Origin: Monodelphis domestica
Taxonomy: Eukaryota > Chordata > Mammalia > Didelphimorphia > Didelphidae
Direction of reading: 5' to 3'
Assembly (NCBI RefSeq): GCF_027887165.1
Contig: NC_077232.1
Coordinates: 380,074 to 444,073 of the forward strand
Length of the DNA: 64,000 bases
Program-made: the position numbers and the translations under genes
Notes under the pieces: generated by a model
The model's input: only the letters and a program-made list of their open reading frames with translations
Databases searched by the model: none
Told to the model about the DNA's origin: nothing
In this document: positions 34,512 through 45,541 of the stretch, piece after piece
How positions within the stretch are numbered: the stretch's first letter is position 1
Layout of the letters: every line of letters begins with the position of its first letter

Positions 34512-34604
34512 CTGGAGAGAGAGGGCGAGCGGCTGGCAGAGGGTGCAGGGCCCGCCCCACGGGGGCTAAGGGCTCCTCGTCCCCAGCACCCCGTGGACTC
34601 CCGG

Positions 34605-35620
34605 GCCCCGTTTTACAGAGGAGGAAACTGCCTTACAAAGTTTGGGGCTTCCACCCCGGACCCCCTAAGCCAGAGGCTGGGGGGCTGCCCCTGCCCCTCC
34701 CCCCTCACCTGGGGCAGACTGTGAGCTCAGGGACCCAGCCAAGGCTTTGTGGCTGTTTCCATGGTGACGAGCAGAGGGGTTGTTTGTTCTGAGGGTTCTG
34801 GGTCAGCCCGATGTCTCTCGAGGTCCAGCATGGATTTCAGGAGTTTTCCCAAGGGTGCATGCCGCTGGGGGGAAAGTGTTCCGTTTCACCTGCCTGCCTG
34901 GAGGAAGACGTAACCTGGCTAGAGGCCCTCCCCCTTCCCCCCAGGAGAGGCCCCCACAGGACCCAACGCTGCCTCCACGGAGGATCCCATGGAAGAGGTT
35001 CAGGGCGCTGACCCAGGAGCTGCCTGAGAAGGGCTTTCAAGGCCAAACAGAGGACTCCCCATTTCGTACGGAGGGCTTGAAGTGAGAGGGAGCAGAGGGT
35101 GACAAGACCAGAGGGACGAGGGGCGAGAAAAGGCTCATTAGGAGCTCTTCGGGAAGCTCAGACTTAAAATGAAGGGCGAGAACGGCAGAAGGCGGGGGCA
35201 GCAGCAATGCTCGTGGCAGTTCAGTTATAAAAAGGAGCAGAGGACCAGGAGCACGAGGTCCCGGGAGAGAGATGGCTGAGAGAGAGACGTGCCTGAAGGC
35301 TTCCAAGAAAGGAGCCAAGACAGGGAGTGAAAGATTCCAGAGCCATAGTGACTCTGGGCAATGTGGAGAGGACGGGATCAGGCCTGCCCACAAAGGGCTT
35401 GGCCGTGGCCAAGACAAGGCCAACAACTTCAGGGGAGGCGGGAGAAAGAGACCGTGGCAGGCGTTGGGTTAGAATGAACCATCTCCAGTAGAGAGGGAAC
35501 GAGGGGCATTCAACTTCGAAGCAGAAAGACGGCCTATGGAAGAGACCACCAGAGAAACCCACAACGGTGCTCACTTATCCACACAATAGAGTGTAACTGA
35601 AAATAACCCACGGAATAACA
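34605..35620. other. DNA upstream of the first recognised LMNTD2 exon
   Basis: A short MIR-like remnant (TTTTACAGAGGAGGAAACTG at about 34610) is present. Otherwise no exon, promoter-type CpG cluster or RNA gene was recognised. Because the acceptor at 34512 needs an upstream partner, an unrecognised LMNTD2 5' exon lies here or further right. Confidence 0.45.
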
Positions 35621-35624
35621 ACCG

Positions 35625-37260
35625 TTTCTTTTTTTCTTCTGGTTTTTTTCCAGACTACATGTCATTACAATGTTTAATAATCATTGTCTGGCATTTTGTG
35701 ATCCATGTTCCGTCCCACCCTCCAAAAATGATCTAGATTATACCTGTGTTATCAGACAATACATTTTCCTGTTCATCATGTTGGGAAAGAAGATACAAAC
35801 TGCTTACACTAGAGAAAAATAAGTAAAGAATGGCATGCTTCAATGTGCATTCAGACTCTTCCTTTTTTAAAAATGTTTATTAAAACCCTTAATTTCCATC
35901 TTAGAATCAAGGCAGAAGAGTGGTCAGGGCTAGGCAATGGGGCTGACGTGACTTGCCCAGGGTCACACAGCTGGGAAGTGTCAGAGGCCACATTTGAACC
36001 CAGGACCTCCCATCTCTAGGCCTGGCTCTCAATCCACTGAGCTACCCAGCTGCCCCCGGACTCTGTTCCTTTTTTTGGTCATGAATCCTTGTGGCTGATA
36101 GTAGGTTGTTTTCCCCCTTTCTTTGATAACATTTTGTTTTTTCTCCAATCATATGAAATAACCATTTTTAACATTTAGGGTTTTTTTTTTTAATTTTGTG
36201 TCCCAAATGTTCTCCCTTCCTCCCTCCCTCTCTTCCCCTCTCTTCTTGCTAAGATGGTAAGTAATCTGATATGGGTTTTATATATGCAATTATGTAAAAC
36301 ATTTTTTCCACATTAATCCTTTTGCAGAAGAAAACTCTAACCCAAAAAATGGAGAAAGGAAGTAATACATAGTTTGCTTTGGTCTGTATTCAGACTCCAT
36401 CAATTCTTTCTTGGGAAGCAGATGGCATTTTTGTCATAAGTCCTTCTGGGTTGTCTTGGATCATTGTATTGCTGAGAATAGCAACGTTATTCACAGTTGC
36501 TTGTGTACAATAAGGCTGTTACTGTGTACAATGTTCTCCTGGTTCTGCTCAGTTCACGAGTTGCATCAGTTCATAAAAGTCTTCCCAGGTTTTTCTGAAG
36601 TCCTCCTGCTCATTATTTCTCATACACGATCGGATTCCATTACATTCATATTACCAAAATTTACTCAGCCGTTCCCCAATGATGGGAATCCTCTTACTTT
36701 CCAATTCTATGCTAGTGTATAAAGAGGTGTTATAAATACATTTGGACATATGGGTCCCGTTTCTTTTTCTTCTCAATAGGATATAGCTCTTTGGGCATAG
36801 ATCCAATTGCTCTCCAGAATGGCTGAATCAGTTCACAATTTCCCCAACCGTGCATTAGTGTCTCAATTTTTCCACATCCTCTCCAACTGTTGTCATTTCC
36901 CTTTCCTGTCAAAATAGCCAATCTGATGGTGGGAGAGAGAACCTTAGAGTTGTTTTCATTTGCATTTCTCTAATAGTGACTGAGTTTTTTCACATGACTA
37001 TGGATAACTTTAATTGCCTTGTTTGTAAAATGCCTGTTCATATCCTTTGATCATTTATCAAACGGGGAATGACTTGTATTCTTATACATTTGACTCATTT
37101 CTCTATGTATTTCAGAGATGAAGCCTTTATTAGAAAGATTTGTTGTAAACATTTTTTTCAACATTATGATTATTGTGTAGTATTATCTTACATCCTGTTT
37201 TCCCCCATTTATCTTAATCTCCACTTTCTTCCGGTGAGGAATATTTTTCAGCCAATCTAA
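35625..37260 (-). mobile_element. L1 3' UTR and ORF2 end, antisense
   Basis: This starts with T-rich DNA (antisense tail), then carries L1 3' UTR blocks such as TCTTGGATCATTGTATTGCT and GTACAATGTTCTCCTGGTTC. It then enters the ORF2 end (TCTCCAGAATGGCTGAATCA; TTTGCATTTCTCTAATAGTG). A SINE is inserted at about 35878-36058. Confidence 0.8.
35878..36058 (-). repeat. Marsupial CORE-SINE inserted in L1
   Basis: An antisense copy with AAGGCAGAAGAGTGGTCAGG, GGTCACACAGCTGGGAAGTG and CACTGAGCTACCCAGCTGCC. Confidence 0.9.
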
Positions 37261-37261
37261 A

Positions 37262-37790
37262 AGAAAACAAAGAGGCAAACCTCCAAGCCTATAACAGGGT
37301 TATTAAGACAGATCAGTGTCTCTCAGCAAAGTTGGATCACTAGGTCTCCTCCCACCGAAAGACAAATGAACGACAGTTTTCTCTCTTATACCCTAATATT
37401 ACATCATTCAAAATCCCACCCCAATAACTGGATAACTGAAAATGAGATATATCTACCAGGCATCTTTCTGCCCTGAATATCCGTGTGTACCATATATGGT
37501 CAAATTATCTGTTCAGAGAGCATGACCTATAGTTGTTCTACTCAGAAGGCATGGGCCCTACTGACATCCTATTTCAAAAGCTGGCTTATAGAAAGTTAGA
37601 GTTACATTAATCTTACTTAGAATCCTTAAAAAGCATATTTACTATAATTCAATTGATCACTAATTAATAATCATCTCAGATTAATCACTTTCTTCAGCTA
37701 TATTCTGATTAATTCTAACATTTGGGATCCTATTTAAAAGGGTCAGGGTTCAGGGATTCTCATTCTCTTCATTCCTGTACATCTTCAAAA
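37262..37790 (-). mobile_element. LTR-like insert between L1 segments
   Basis: An AT-rich non-L1 block with a minus-strand TATA-like TTTTAAATAGG near 37732, matching the box seen near 2195. The flanks are L1 on both sides. Ends and target duplication are not resolved. Confidence 0.3.
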
Positions 37791-38592
37791 GGGTTTTGCT
37801 TCTGATCACCACTCCAATTTGATCCTTCTTCTTCACCCCCCCCCCAAACACAACACACCTATAGTTGAATGTGAATGTTCTGCCCTCTTTGAGCTAATTC
37901 CAATGAGCATAGAGTTCAGACTCTCCCCTCTTTTGCACCTCTTTTATGTGAGATAATTTACCTCATTCTACCTCTTCCTTTCCTCTTCTCCCAACACATT
38001 CTTCTTTCTCACCCCTTAATTTTATTTCTTAAATATCTCATCACATTCAACTCACATCCTTGCCCTTTACGTATACTACTTTTAGCTGCTCTAATGATAA
38101 AGTTCTTAGGAGTTATAAGAATCATCGTCCCATGAAGGGATGTAAACAGTTTAACCTCATTAAATCTCTTATGATTTCTCTTTCCTGTTTACTTTTTTAC
38201 ACTTCTCTTGAATTTGAATTTGAGGATCAATGTTTCTATTCAACTTTGGTCTTTTCATCAGGGATACTTAAAAGTCCTCTGTTTCACTGAATACTCCTTT
38301 TTTTCCCCCCTGCAGAATTATATTCAGTTTCTGCTAGGTAGGTGATCCTTGGCTATAGTCCTAGTTCCTTTGCCCTGTGGAACAGCAACTTCAAGGGCCC
38401 TTTGATCCTTTCATGTAGAAACTGCTATGTTTTGGGTTATTCTGACTATGGCTCCATGCTATTTGATTTTTTCTTTTTGGCTGTTTGCCATATTTTCTCT
38501 TTGACCTGGGAGTTCTGGAATTTGGCTCTGATGTTCCCGAGAGTTTGCATTTTAGGATCTCTTTCAGGAGGTGATTCTTTCAATTTCTATTT

Positions 38593-39569
38593 TGCTGGGA
38601 GCCATCAGACCATGACGCCTTGACAGAGTCACGCGTGGTATTTGGGGAGGCCACAGAGTGGTCCTTGGCGAGATGTGATTGCCCACTCTATCCCCCTTGC
38701 ATGATCTCTTTCATCAATGCCCCTTACCTATGAATTGGCATGAGTATTATTCCCCCTAGTCTCAAAAGAAATAATGCAAGAACAAAATACCTGTACCCTA
38801 ATTCCCCAAAACATCACCAAAAATATCGACCCTTAAACCCAATCCCAAAGAGACTATCATGATGTAAGTTTTATTTAGGTACATAATTCCCAACAAAACC
38901 ACAGCTACAGGCCAAGTCCAAAAAAACTTTCCCACTCACAGAAACCTATTCTCATGAAGCCAGCACACAAATCAATCATAGAGGCCCTTACAATAAGTAC
39001 ATCAACCTTCAGTATGCCTCAGTGACTCAATTACACAAATCAGTAACTCAGAAACTCCCTAGTAAACCACCAGTCTAAATTTGCATTGTGTTCCCAGTAC
39101 CCCTCAACCTCAATGATATGACTGTTGAATTGTCTTTTAAGAACTGCTGATTAATTATTCCATTTTATTAAAAGCAGTAAGTAATTTTCCTTGATTGTTT
39201 GTAAGCTCAAAACTTCTCACAGGGTAATGAGAAGATTAAGCCACCTGTGACAAAATCATTTATCTTGTGTGCAACCTTTATTGTGTCTATAATCACAGTA
39301 CAAAAATAGAGAATGTTAATCAAGTGATTTGTTAAAAGTTAACACATCACTTGTCCAATTATCTCTCTTTGATGTGTATCTGCATGCCAAGAAAATGGGT
39401 ATAAAAATAAATCCCAGGCCTGGGAATGGTGGAGCAGCTATCAGAAGCAATACAATCCCATGGCTATAATGATTAAGCTGTCTTCCGTTTGTTATTTTTG
39501 CTGACTGATCATTCATCACCTGTCAGGAAACCCTGGAGTCTCGAGCAAGGGTGGACTTTGCCCACGGCA
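38593..39569 (+). mobile_element. Solo LTR of an endogenous retrovirus, 977 bp, with 6-bp target duplication
   Basis: The element begins TGCTGGGAGCC and ends CCACGGCA, so it has TG/CA termini. The target duplication CTATTT flanks it exactly at 38587-38592 and 39570-39575. Removing the LTR and one duplicate rejoins antisense L1 sequence. A TATA-like GGTATAAAAATAAA lies near 39399, 170 bases before the end, which supports plus orientation. The 6-bp duplication is typical of class II (betaretrovirus-like) elements. No internal viral genes remain, consistent with LTR-LTR recombination. Confidence 0.85.
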
Positions 39570-39944
39570 CTATTTTACCCTCTGGTTCTAGAATACCAGC
39601 AGTTTTCCTTCATAATTTTTTGAAAGATGATATTTAGGCTCTTTTTTTTTTTTTAGCATGGCTTTCAGGTAGTCCAAAAATTCTTAAATCAATCAATCTC
39701 TCCTGGATTTATTTTCCAATGAGACGTTTTACATTCTCTTCCATTTTTCATTTTGTTGACTTTGTTTTATGGTTCCTTGATATTTCGTGGAGTCATTAGC
39801 TTCTACTTACCCAATTCTAATTTTTGAGTTGTTATTTTCTTTAGTGAGCTTCTGCACTTCCTTTTCCATTTGGCCAATTGTACTTTTTAAGTTCTTCAGT
39901 GAATTTTTGGACATCTTTTTCTTTTTTCTTGTGAAAAACCCTTA

Positions 39945-40122
39945 CCTTCTAACTTAATGTCAACACTGTGTACTGGTCCCAAGGCAGAAAAGCAGTAAGG
40001 GCTGGGTTAAATGCCCAGGGCCAGGGTTGCACAGCTATGTAAGATCTGAGATCACATTTGAACCTGGGACCGCCCATCTCCAGCCCTGCCGCTTTATCCA
40101 CAGTACCAACCACCTAGCTGTC
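39945..40122 (-). repeat. Marsupial CORE-SINE, diverged, antisense
   Basis: Antisense landmarks GGTCCCAAGGCAGAAAAGCA, GGTTGCACAGCTATGTAAG and CCACCTAGCTGTC are visible but diverged. A short MIR/L2-like tract (AAGTACCTACTATGTGCCAT) follows at about 40190-40250. Confidence 0.75.
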
Positions 40123-40259
40123 TGTATACATCTTTTTCCATGTGGTCAATTCTGCTACACCAGCTCATTTCATCAATCAATAGCAAAGGCATTAAGTACC
40201 TACTATGTGCCATAAAGTGTTTGGCACTGATCAGGGTACAAAGGCCAAAAATCACTAAA

Positions 40260-41390
40260 TGAACCAAAACACATCCACTCTCTGGAGAGTGCCTCTGGTG
40301 ATCTCCACCTGAGCCTGTCTCTGGCTCACCTGTACCTGGACATCTGGGGCTAGTCCCTCCCCCATTCCCCTGGAAGCCCACTGGGGGCAGAGACTGGCTT
40401 TGGCGCTGAGCCCACGGCCTGTCACATACAGAATGGCCACTTAAGCAAAGCTTGTTTTCCTTCTTCCCCTTCCCGGGAAAATTCCACGAAGGCCATTCCC
40501 CTTCCCCCATCGCAGGGACACTGTTCCCAGAGTGTCCGAGCCTAGCTCAGCTGACAAGGCTTACCTGGGTCCCACCTTCATTCTGGAATACACCAAGATT
40601 GTGGAGTTAAAGTTCCTCTTAACGGTCACTTGTTAGAAGAACTGGAAGGTGACAGAGTTGGCTGGGAACGGGGAGGACCAGGAAGATATGGCACACGGAT
40701 ATCGGGAAAAGCCGCCAAAAGCCGCCCTGTTGGAATTGTGGCCGAGGCCGGTGCCAGCCGCACACTGGCGCAGAGGCACCTGGGAACAACATCCAGCCTG
40801 GGCCTCACTACCCCGAAGCACCTCCAACGGTTCCATTCGGAACAAAACCTTATCGGAGCGGGATAACTAGTTGGACAGGACCCAACGTGTACTGGCTGAA
40901 GAGTGCGCCAAGGGGAGCCACCGGTAATACTGCTGGCGAGACACTGGAGCCGGGAAGTGGAGAGATTTCCGCCGGCGCCAGGAGATGCCCGGAGCCCCCG
41001 GAGTTCCCTGGGCAGGGCGCATGGGCAGCCACATGTGCGGAAGATAGCCCAAATGGCACTTGGAGATCGGCTGGCTGGCTGGCTGGCAACCAGCCGTCTT
41101 CTGACCCTTCTTGTCCTCCACTGGGGTTAGTGGTCATTGCCGCCCTCCATTCCTTTCCCTCTTCCCGCCCAAGGCCCCTGCACTCCCGGCCTCGCCTCAC
41201 GGCCTACCCCAGCCCCCCACATCCAGCAGGCAGTGGGACCCACCGGGCTGGGCCACAGAAAGAGGATGCCACGTGACCACCCATCAATTGCTACTGCGAA
41301 ATACAAGTGGCTATAAAGACTGCTGAAATGGCGCGTGCGCAGACACTGATGCAGCCACCGCCCCGAACCTGAGCTCCAGGGGAAAAGCCA
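40260..41390. other. Intergenic DNA upstream of the RASSF7 promoter
   Basis: Unique DNA grading into the CpG-rich promoter. No coding exon was recognised. In human, the LMNTD2 and RASSF7 5' ends lie head-to-head, so a missing LMNTD2 first exon could be in this stretch or in the promoter region. I cannot point to it. Confidence 0.4.
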
Positions 41391-41394
41391 CCTG

Positions 41395-42120
41395 AGACAA
41401 CAGCCAATGGAGCGGGCCGAGAAAGGGGCGGGGCTGCTAGTGCGAACCAATGGACGGGTGAAGCGAGGCCTAGGTCTCTGAGCAGGCACCCGGAAATTGG
41501 GTCCCCCTGGACAAACAGTGGGGTCAGAGGGCACGGAAAGGGCAGAGGTCAGGAACGACTAGCTGGGACACGCGAACACTGTTCCCTTCCCCGTGGGCAA
41601 TGATGACCCAGGTGTCTGTTCTAGAAAAGAACGCCGTCGCGGCGCAACGGGCCGGACCCCTGGAGCTTAAGGCGGCCAAACCTCGTGACCACACGGAGCC
41701 CCTCCCGTACCTGCAAGTTCCAAAACACTGAGCAATGGAAGGGGCGGAGCCGCAGCCAGGTAAAGAGACGCAGCTGGAGGCGTGGATTTCGGGCCCAGAC
41801 TGGGCAGCCAATGGCTGGCTCATGGGACTGGGACCGAGTTGGAGAGCGGCCAATGAGAATTCGGGGTGGGTGGGGTGGGGCAACAGGCGTTCGGCCAATG
41901 AGGGTACGGCGTGGGCAGCGGCGAGCTCCCCAGCGACCAATGGGTGCACGGGGTGGGGCGGGGCGGGGCAACAGGCATCCGGCCAATAGAGGCGCGGAGT
42001 GGGGCGGGGCTGGTAGAATCAGCTAATCGGGGCGCCGGGGCGGGGCTTTCCGAGCCCGAGCCCGAGCCCGAACCGGAGCCGGAGCTGAAGCTGGAGCGAG
42101 GTTGGTCGGTTTGGACCTGC
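41395..42120 (+). promoter_or_regulatory. GC-rich promoter with a phased CCAAT array (RASSF7, possibly bidirectional)
   Basis: CCAAT pentamers in the same orientation occur at 41404, 41447, 41808, 41850, 41895, 41937 and 41983, with a degenerate CTAAT at 42023. Spacings are 43 bp for the first pair and 42, 45, 42 and 46 bp for the second group. GGGGCGGGG-type GC boxes lie between them. The motifs are those bound by NF-Y and Sp1-family factors. There is no TATA box. The last CCAAT lies about 70-110 bases before a (GAGCCC)n stretch that is probably RASSF7 5' UTR. Confidence 0.75.
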
Positions 42121-42518
42121 GGGCAGAGGCCCCCCTGGGTAGCGGCGGGAGTCTTGGGATCTCCGTGTGGTGTGGCCTTTGCCTCGGGTCTGTCGCCGCT
42201 TTCCTGGACTTAGGGGGCTGGGTCAGAGGTCAGTTGGGGAACGCAGAGCCTCCTAACCTCTGACCCCCCCCTTCCGGAAGCCGGCCCGAGGAGGCTGGAA
42301 CTGGGCTGAACTGGAGTGGGAGGGAGGGAGGGAGGCGCGCTGGCTGGGGGTCCCCTAATCCTAATCCCTCCGGGCTAGGGGGGGATGCCCCTTGGTCTCC
42401 CGTCCTGACCCCGGGGCCACGGAGCGTTCTCTTCCTCCCAGCCCCCCCTGAGCTGGGGCACTCCTGAAAGGGGCCCCTCCCAGGCTGGGGTGCCTGACCC
42501 TGGCCCTGCCTTCCCCAG

Positions 42519-44130
42519 GTCGGCCGGGGATGCCCTGCTCCGGCCCCCATGGAGCTGAAGGTGTGGGTAGATGGAGTCCAGCGTGTGGTCTGTGGGGTTT
42601 CCGAGCAGACCACTTGCCAGGAGGTGGTCATTGCCCTGGCCCAAGCCCTAGGTGAGCAGGGCAGCGCCTGCGGGCCGGCAGTGGGGAGGAACAGAGGGCA
42701 CGAGGGCCGCCGCCTCCCCAACACCTCCCCCTCCCCCTCCCCAGGGCAGACCGGGCGCTACGTGCTCATCCAGAGGCTCCGAGACAAGGAGCGGCAGATG
42801 CTGCCCCAGGAATGCCCGCTGGGAGCCCAGGCCACATGCGGACAGTTTGCCAGTGACGTTCAGTTTGTCTTGCGGCGGACAGGGCCCAGCCTGGCCGAGC
42901 GGCCCCCGTCAGACCCCTGCCTTCCCCCGAGGCCCCGGCCCCCACCCCCCCACCACCCTCCTGTGGGGTCCCCTTGCCCCGAAGGCTGCCCAGTGGGGGT
43001 GGGAGGGGAGCTGTGGGGCCTGGAGCTCCTGATTCAGAGCAATGAGGCCGAGCTGGGGCAGGAGGGCTTCTGGGAGGAGGAGCTCCAGCGGGAGCTGGCG
43101 CACGAGCTGGCGCAGCAGGGCCACAGGCAGCAGCTGCAGGCAGCCACCGAGGAGTGCGCCCGGCATCTTCGGGAGCTGGACGCCCAGGCCCGAGCCCTGG
43201 AGGAGGAGATCAGCTGGTGCCGGCGGCGGCGGCAGCAGCAGCAGCAGGTGCCGAGCCCCGGGAGACCTCAGGATGAGCTTGCGGCTGCCCGGCTCCACCA
43301 GGACCTCCAGGCCCAGGCCCTGCAGAGCCAGAGGCTGGAGAGCAGCCTGGCCAGCGTGGGCCGGGCCCTGGCTGAGGCCGAGCAGAGCCTGCAGGTGAGG
43401 CTGGCCCCACTGCCCGGGCAGGGCCCCAGCGGCCTAGGGCAGGCGCTCCCTTCACGCTCCCCTGTCCCCGTGCAGGCCCAGGCCCAGGAGGTGCTGGAGC
43501 TGAACAAAGAGCTTCGCCAGTGCAACCTGCAACAGTTTATCCAGCAGGCAGGGACTGCACTGCCCCCCCGGCTCCAGGGCTCCGACCCCAGCCCGGTCTC
43601 CCCGGGCCTGCAGCAGGTGAGAGAGCCTCCGGCTGCTCTGTGTTCCCTGCAGGGCCCTCCGACCTCTCCAACAAGCTCGTCGCACGCTTTGCCGAGATGT
43701 CCAGCCTGAGCCTCCGAGGACGTGTAAGTCTGGCTGCCTCTGCTGCTCGAGGAAGAGGGCAGGGAAGACCCCCTCAGAAGGGGCCCTGTGCGGCGCCGCC
43801 TCCTCGTGGCCTCGGGAGGGCGGACGGACGGACGGGGTGCCCTGGCAAGGCTCTCACACTCCTCTTTCTCCCAGAGGCGGCTCTCGTGGGCCCCACGCCT
43901 CAGAGCAGCTCAGCTGGACCAGGAGGCGGCCACCGAAGGCTGCCAGAGCACCGGGGGGACAGGAGTCCCCGGAGGAGGGAGACCCACGGACAGAAGCCCT
44001 CGGCCCGCTGCCTGGAGCGCCCTTCCTTCCTTCCGCAACTGAGACGCGGCCAGTCACCTAGGAGGCCGCCCGGGTGCAGGGTGGCGTGGCTCACTGGGCG
44101 GGTCCCCCTGCAATAAACGGACCCAAGTCT
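42519..44130 (+). CDS. RASSF7: RASSF7, Ras-association domain family member 7
   Basis: RASSF7 is an N-terminal RASSF protein: a Ras-association domain followed by coiled coil, a scaffold tied to mitosis and stress signalling. The start ATG is at 42549, after an acceptor at 42518. Coding exons are 42549-42651 (MELKVWVDGVQRVVCGVSEQ), 42745-43394 (GQTGRYVLIQRLRDKERQML; ATCGQFASDVQFVLRRTGPS) and 43476-43616 (ELNKELRQCNLQQFIQQAG). The last exon is probably 43875-44042, giving 353 residues against about 373 in human. The RA domain is residues 1 to about 90; residues about 150-285 are Glu/Gln/Leu-rich coiled coil. Reading through instead of splicing gives a 386-codon frame ending at 43709. AATAAA lies at 44112-44117. 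The 3' end of the frame is the least certain part. Confidence 0.92.
44112..44117 (+). terminator. RASSF7: RASSF7 polyadenylation signal
   Basis: AATAAA follows the candidate stop at 44040-44042 by about 70 bases, which supports 43875-44130 as the last exon. Confidence 0.8.
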
Positions 44131-44702
44131 GCCGGATCGCTGTGCCTGCGGGGTGGATGAGGCGGGCTCGGGCTCAGCCGGGGGGCAGCAGCGAAGAGCT
44201 GGGGGCCTCTGCAGGGCAGGGTCGCCCTGGCCATCTTCCCAGAGGGCTCCCCCGCCCCCACTCCTGGGCTGAGCCACACCTCACTAGAGCCTCATTCCTC
44301 AGCTCCTTCCTGGAGTCTTGCAGGGTGACTCACGGGCCAGTGCTGCCAGCCAGGGGACAGACCCCGCGAGGGGGCCGCTTTGGACCTTGGGCGCCTCCCT
44401 CACGCCGGCCCCCACCCGCCTTGGCCTGGTTCTGCCCGCCCACCTGTGGGTGGCGCCACATGCCTGAGGGCAGACACCTGTAGGGCGCCCTTCCTGAGAG
44501 CTGGGGGGAGGAGCACCGGTCTGGCCCAGGACCCCGAATGCCCTCCCCCCGCTTCCCCGGGCCCCGAGCTGCCTGGAAGCCTGGGACTGGGACCACCTTT
44601 CCATTCCCAGCACTCTGCGGCCACTTGGGAGGAAGCCAGCCCCCCGGGATGCTCGGGTGCCACATCTGGCCGCAGTGGAGAACCCCCTGAGGGCGCCCCA
44701 AC

Positions 44703-44708
44703 TTTATT
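44703..44708 (-). terminator. Polyadenylation signal, minus strand
   Basis: AATAAA on the minus strand (plus reads ACTTTATTGTCAG), downstream of the miR-210 hairpin and about 590 bases from the RASSF7 signal on the other strand. It is a candidate end for the miR-210 primary transcript. Confidence 0.5.
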
Positions 44709-45465
44709 GTCAGTGCAGGCCACCACGCACTGCCACCCCCCCCCCCCTCCAGCCCCATCCAGTCTCCTCCCGGGAGATGCCGAGGGACCCTCCCGTGAGG
44801 AAGAGGAAGGGCCTGGATGGGGGCCGGAACCCTGCAAGTCTACACCTGGCTGTCCTGGCTTGGAGGCAGGGCCCCAGGGAGGGATGGCGGCCTCCCAGCA
44901 GCCTCGGCAGCAAGAGCACAAGCATTAAGAAGATGCCCCAGGGGGCGGGGGAGCTGCAGCAGTGGCAGAAAGGTAGCCCGGCCTGTCCCGCCAACCCAGG
45001 GCTGGTGTGATTGAGTGGGTGAGGCAGGCGGCGCACACCTCTGGGAGCTCCTCTTGGCAGGAGCCCTGGCTGAGGTCCAGGCAGCGGGCTAGAATGAAGA
45101 AGAGCTGGGGGTCAGGAAGAACCCCCAGAAAACCCTGACTGACCCTTTGGCCAGGCTGTAGGGCCCAGGGCCAGTGCCTTTGTCTCTCTGGGCCTCCGCT
45201 TACTGTGGAGTGGGGAGGTGGGAAATGCCAGAGCCCCCCTCCCCAGTGGCCAAGTCCCAGGCCATAAGCCACAGCCGCCCAGGTAGGGCAGGGCAACGGC
45301 CTCGAAGGAAGCCTGGTGGGGTCTAGAGAAGAAACGGGCCCCTCTTCGGACTCCTGGAGGGCAGGTCTGGGAGCCCAAAGCATTTTGCAGGCTAGCGAGG
45401 CTCCTCCAGATGCTCCACGGCGCCATAGGAGGACCCGGGACAGCTCCTCAGTCCAGCTGCGGGCC

Positions 45466-45541
45466 GGTTGCACGGTAGCCGCTGTCACACGCACAGTGGG
45501 TCCTGAGCGCAATGTGCGTTAGTCAGTGGCTCCCCTGCGGC
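45466..45541 (-). ncRNA. MIR210: miR-210 precursor hairpin
   Basis: The minus strand contains CTGTGCGTGTGACAGCGGCT (45496-45477), identical to the first 20 bases of human miR-210-3p, including the seed TGTGCGT. The next two bases are AC where human has GA. The opposite arm at 45531-45510 begins AGCCACTGACTAACGCACAT, close to human miR-210-5p (AGCCCCTGCCCACCGCACAC). The two arms pair around a loop of about 13 bases. miR-210 is the main hypoxia-induced microRNA; its known targets include ISCU and EFNA3. Position and strand between RASSF7 and PHRF1 match human. Confidence 0.96.

Larger units (their letters stand above)
37795..40130 (-). mobile_element. L1 ORF1/ORF2-region remnant, antisense, interrupted by a solo LTR and a SINE
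   Basis: Antisense L1 DNA matches in layout the region 6900-7640 of the upstream L1. Examples are the GAGTTCTGGAATTT block before the LTR and TTTTTTAGCATGGCTTTCAG after it. It is broken by the LTR at 38593-39569 and by a SINE at about 39945-40122. Confidence 0.7.

Noticed and set aside
43652-43722. RASSF7 exon reading GPSDLSNKLVARFAEMSSLS
   Set aside because: It is attractive as protein, but the acceptor phase from the exon ending at 43616 gives a different frame (GPPTSPTSSS).
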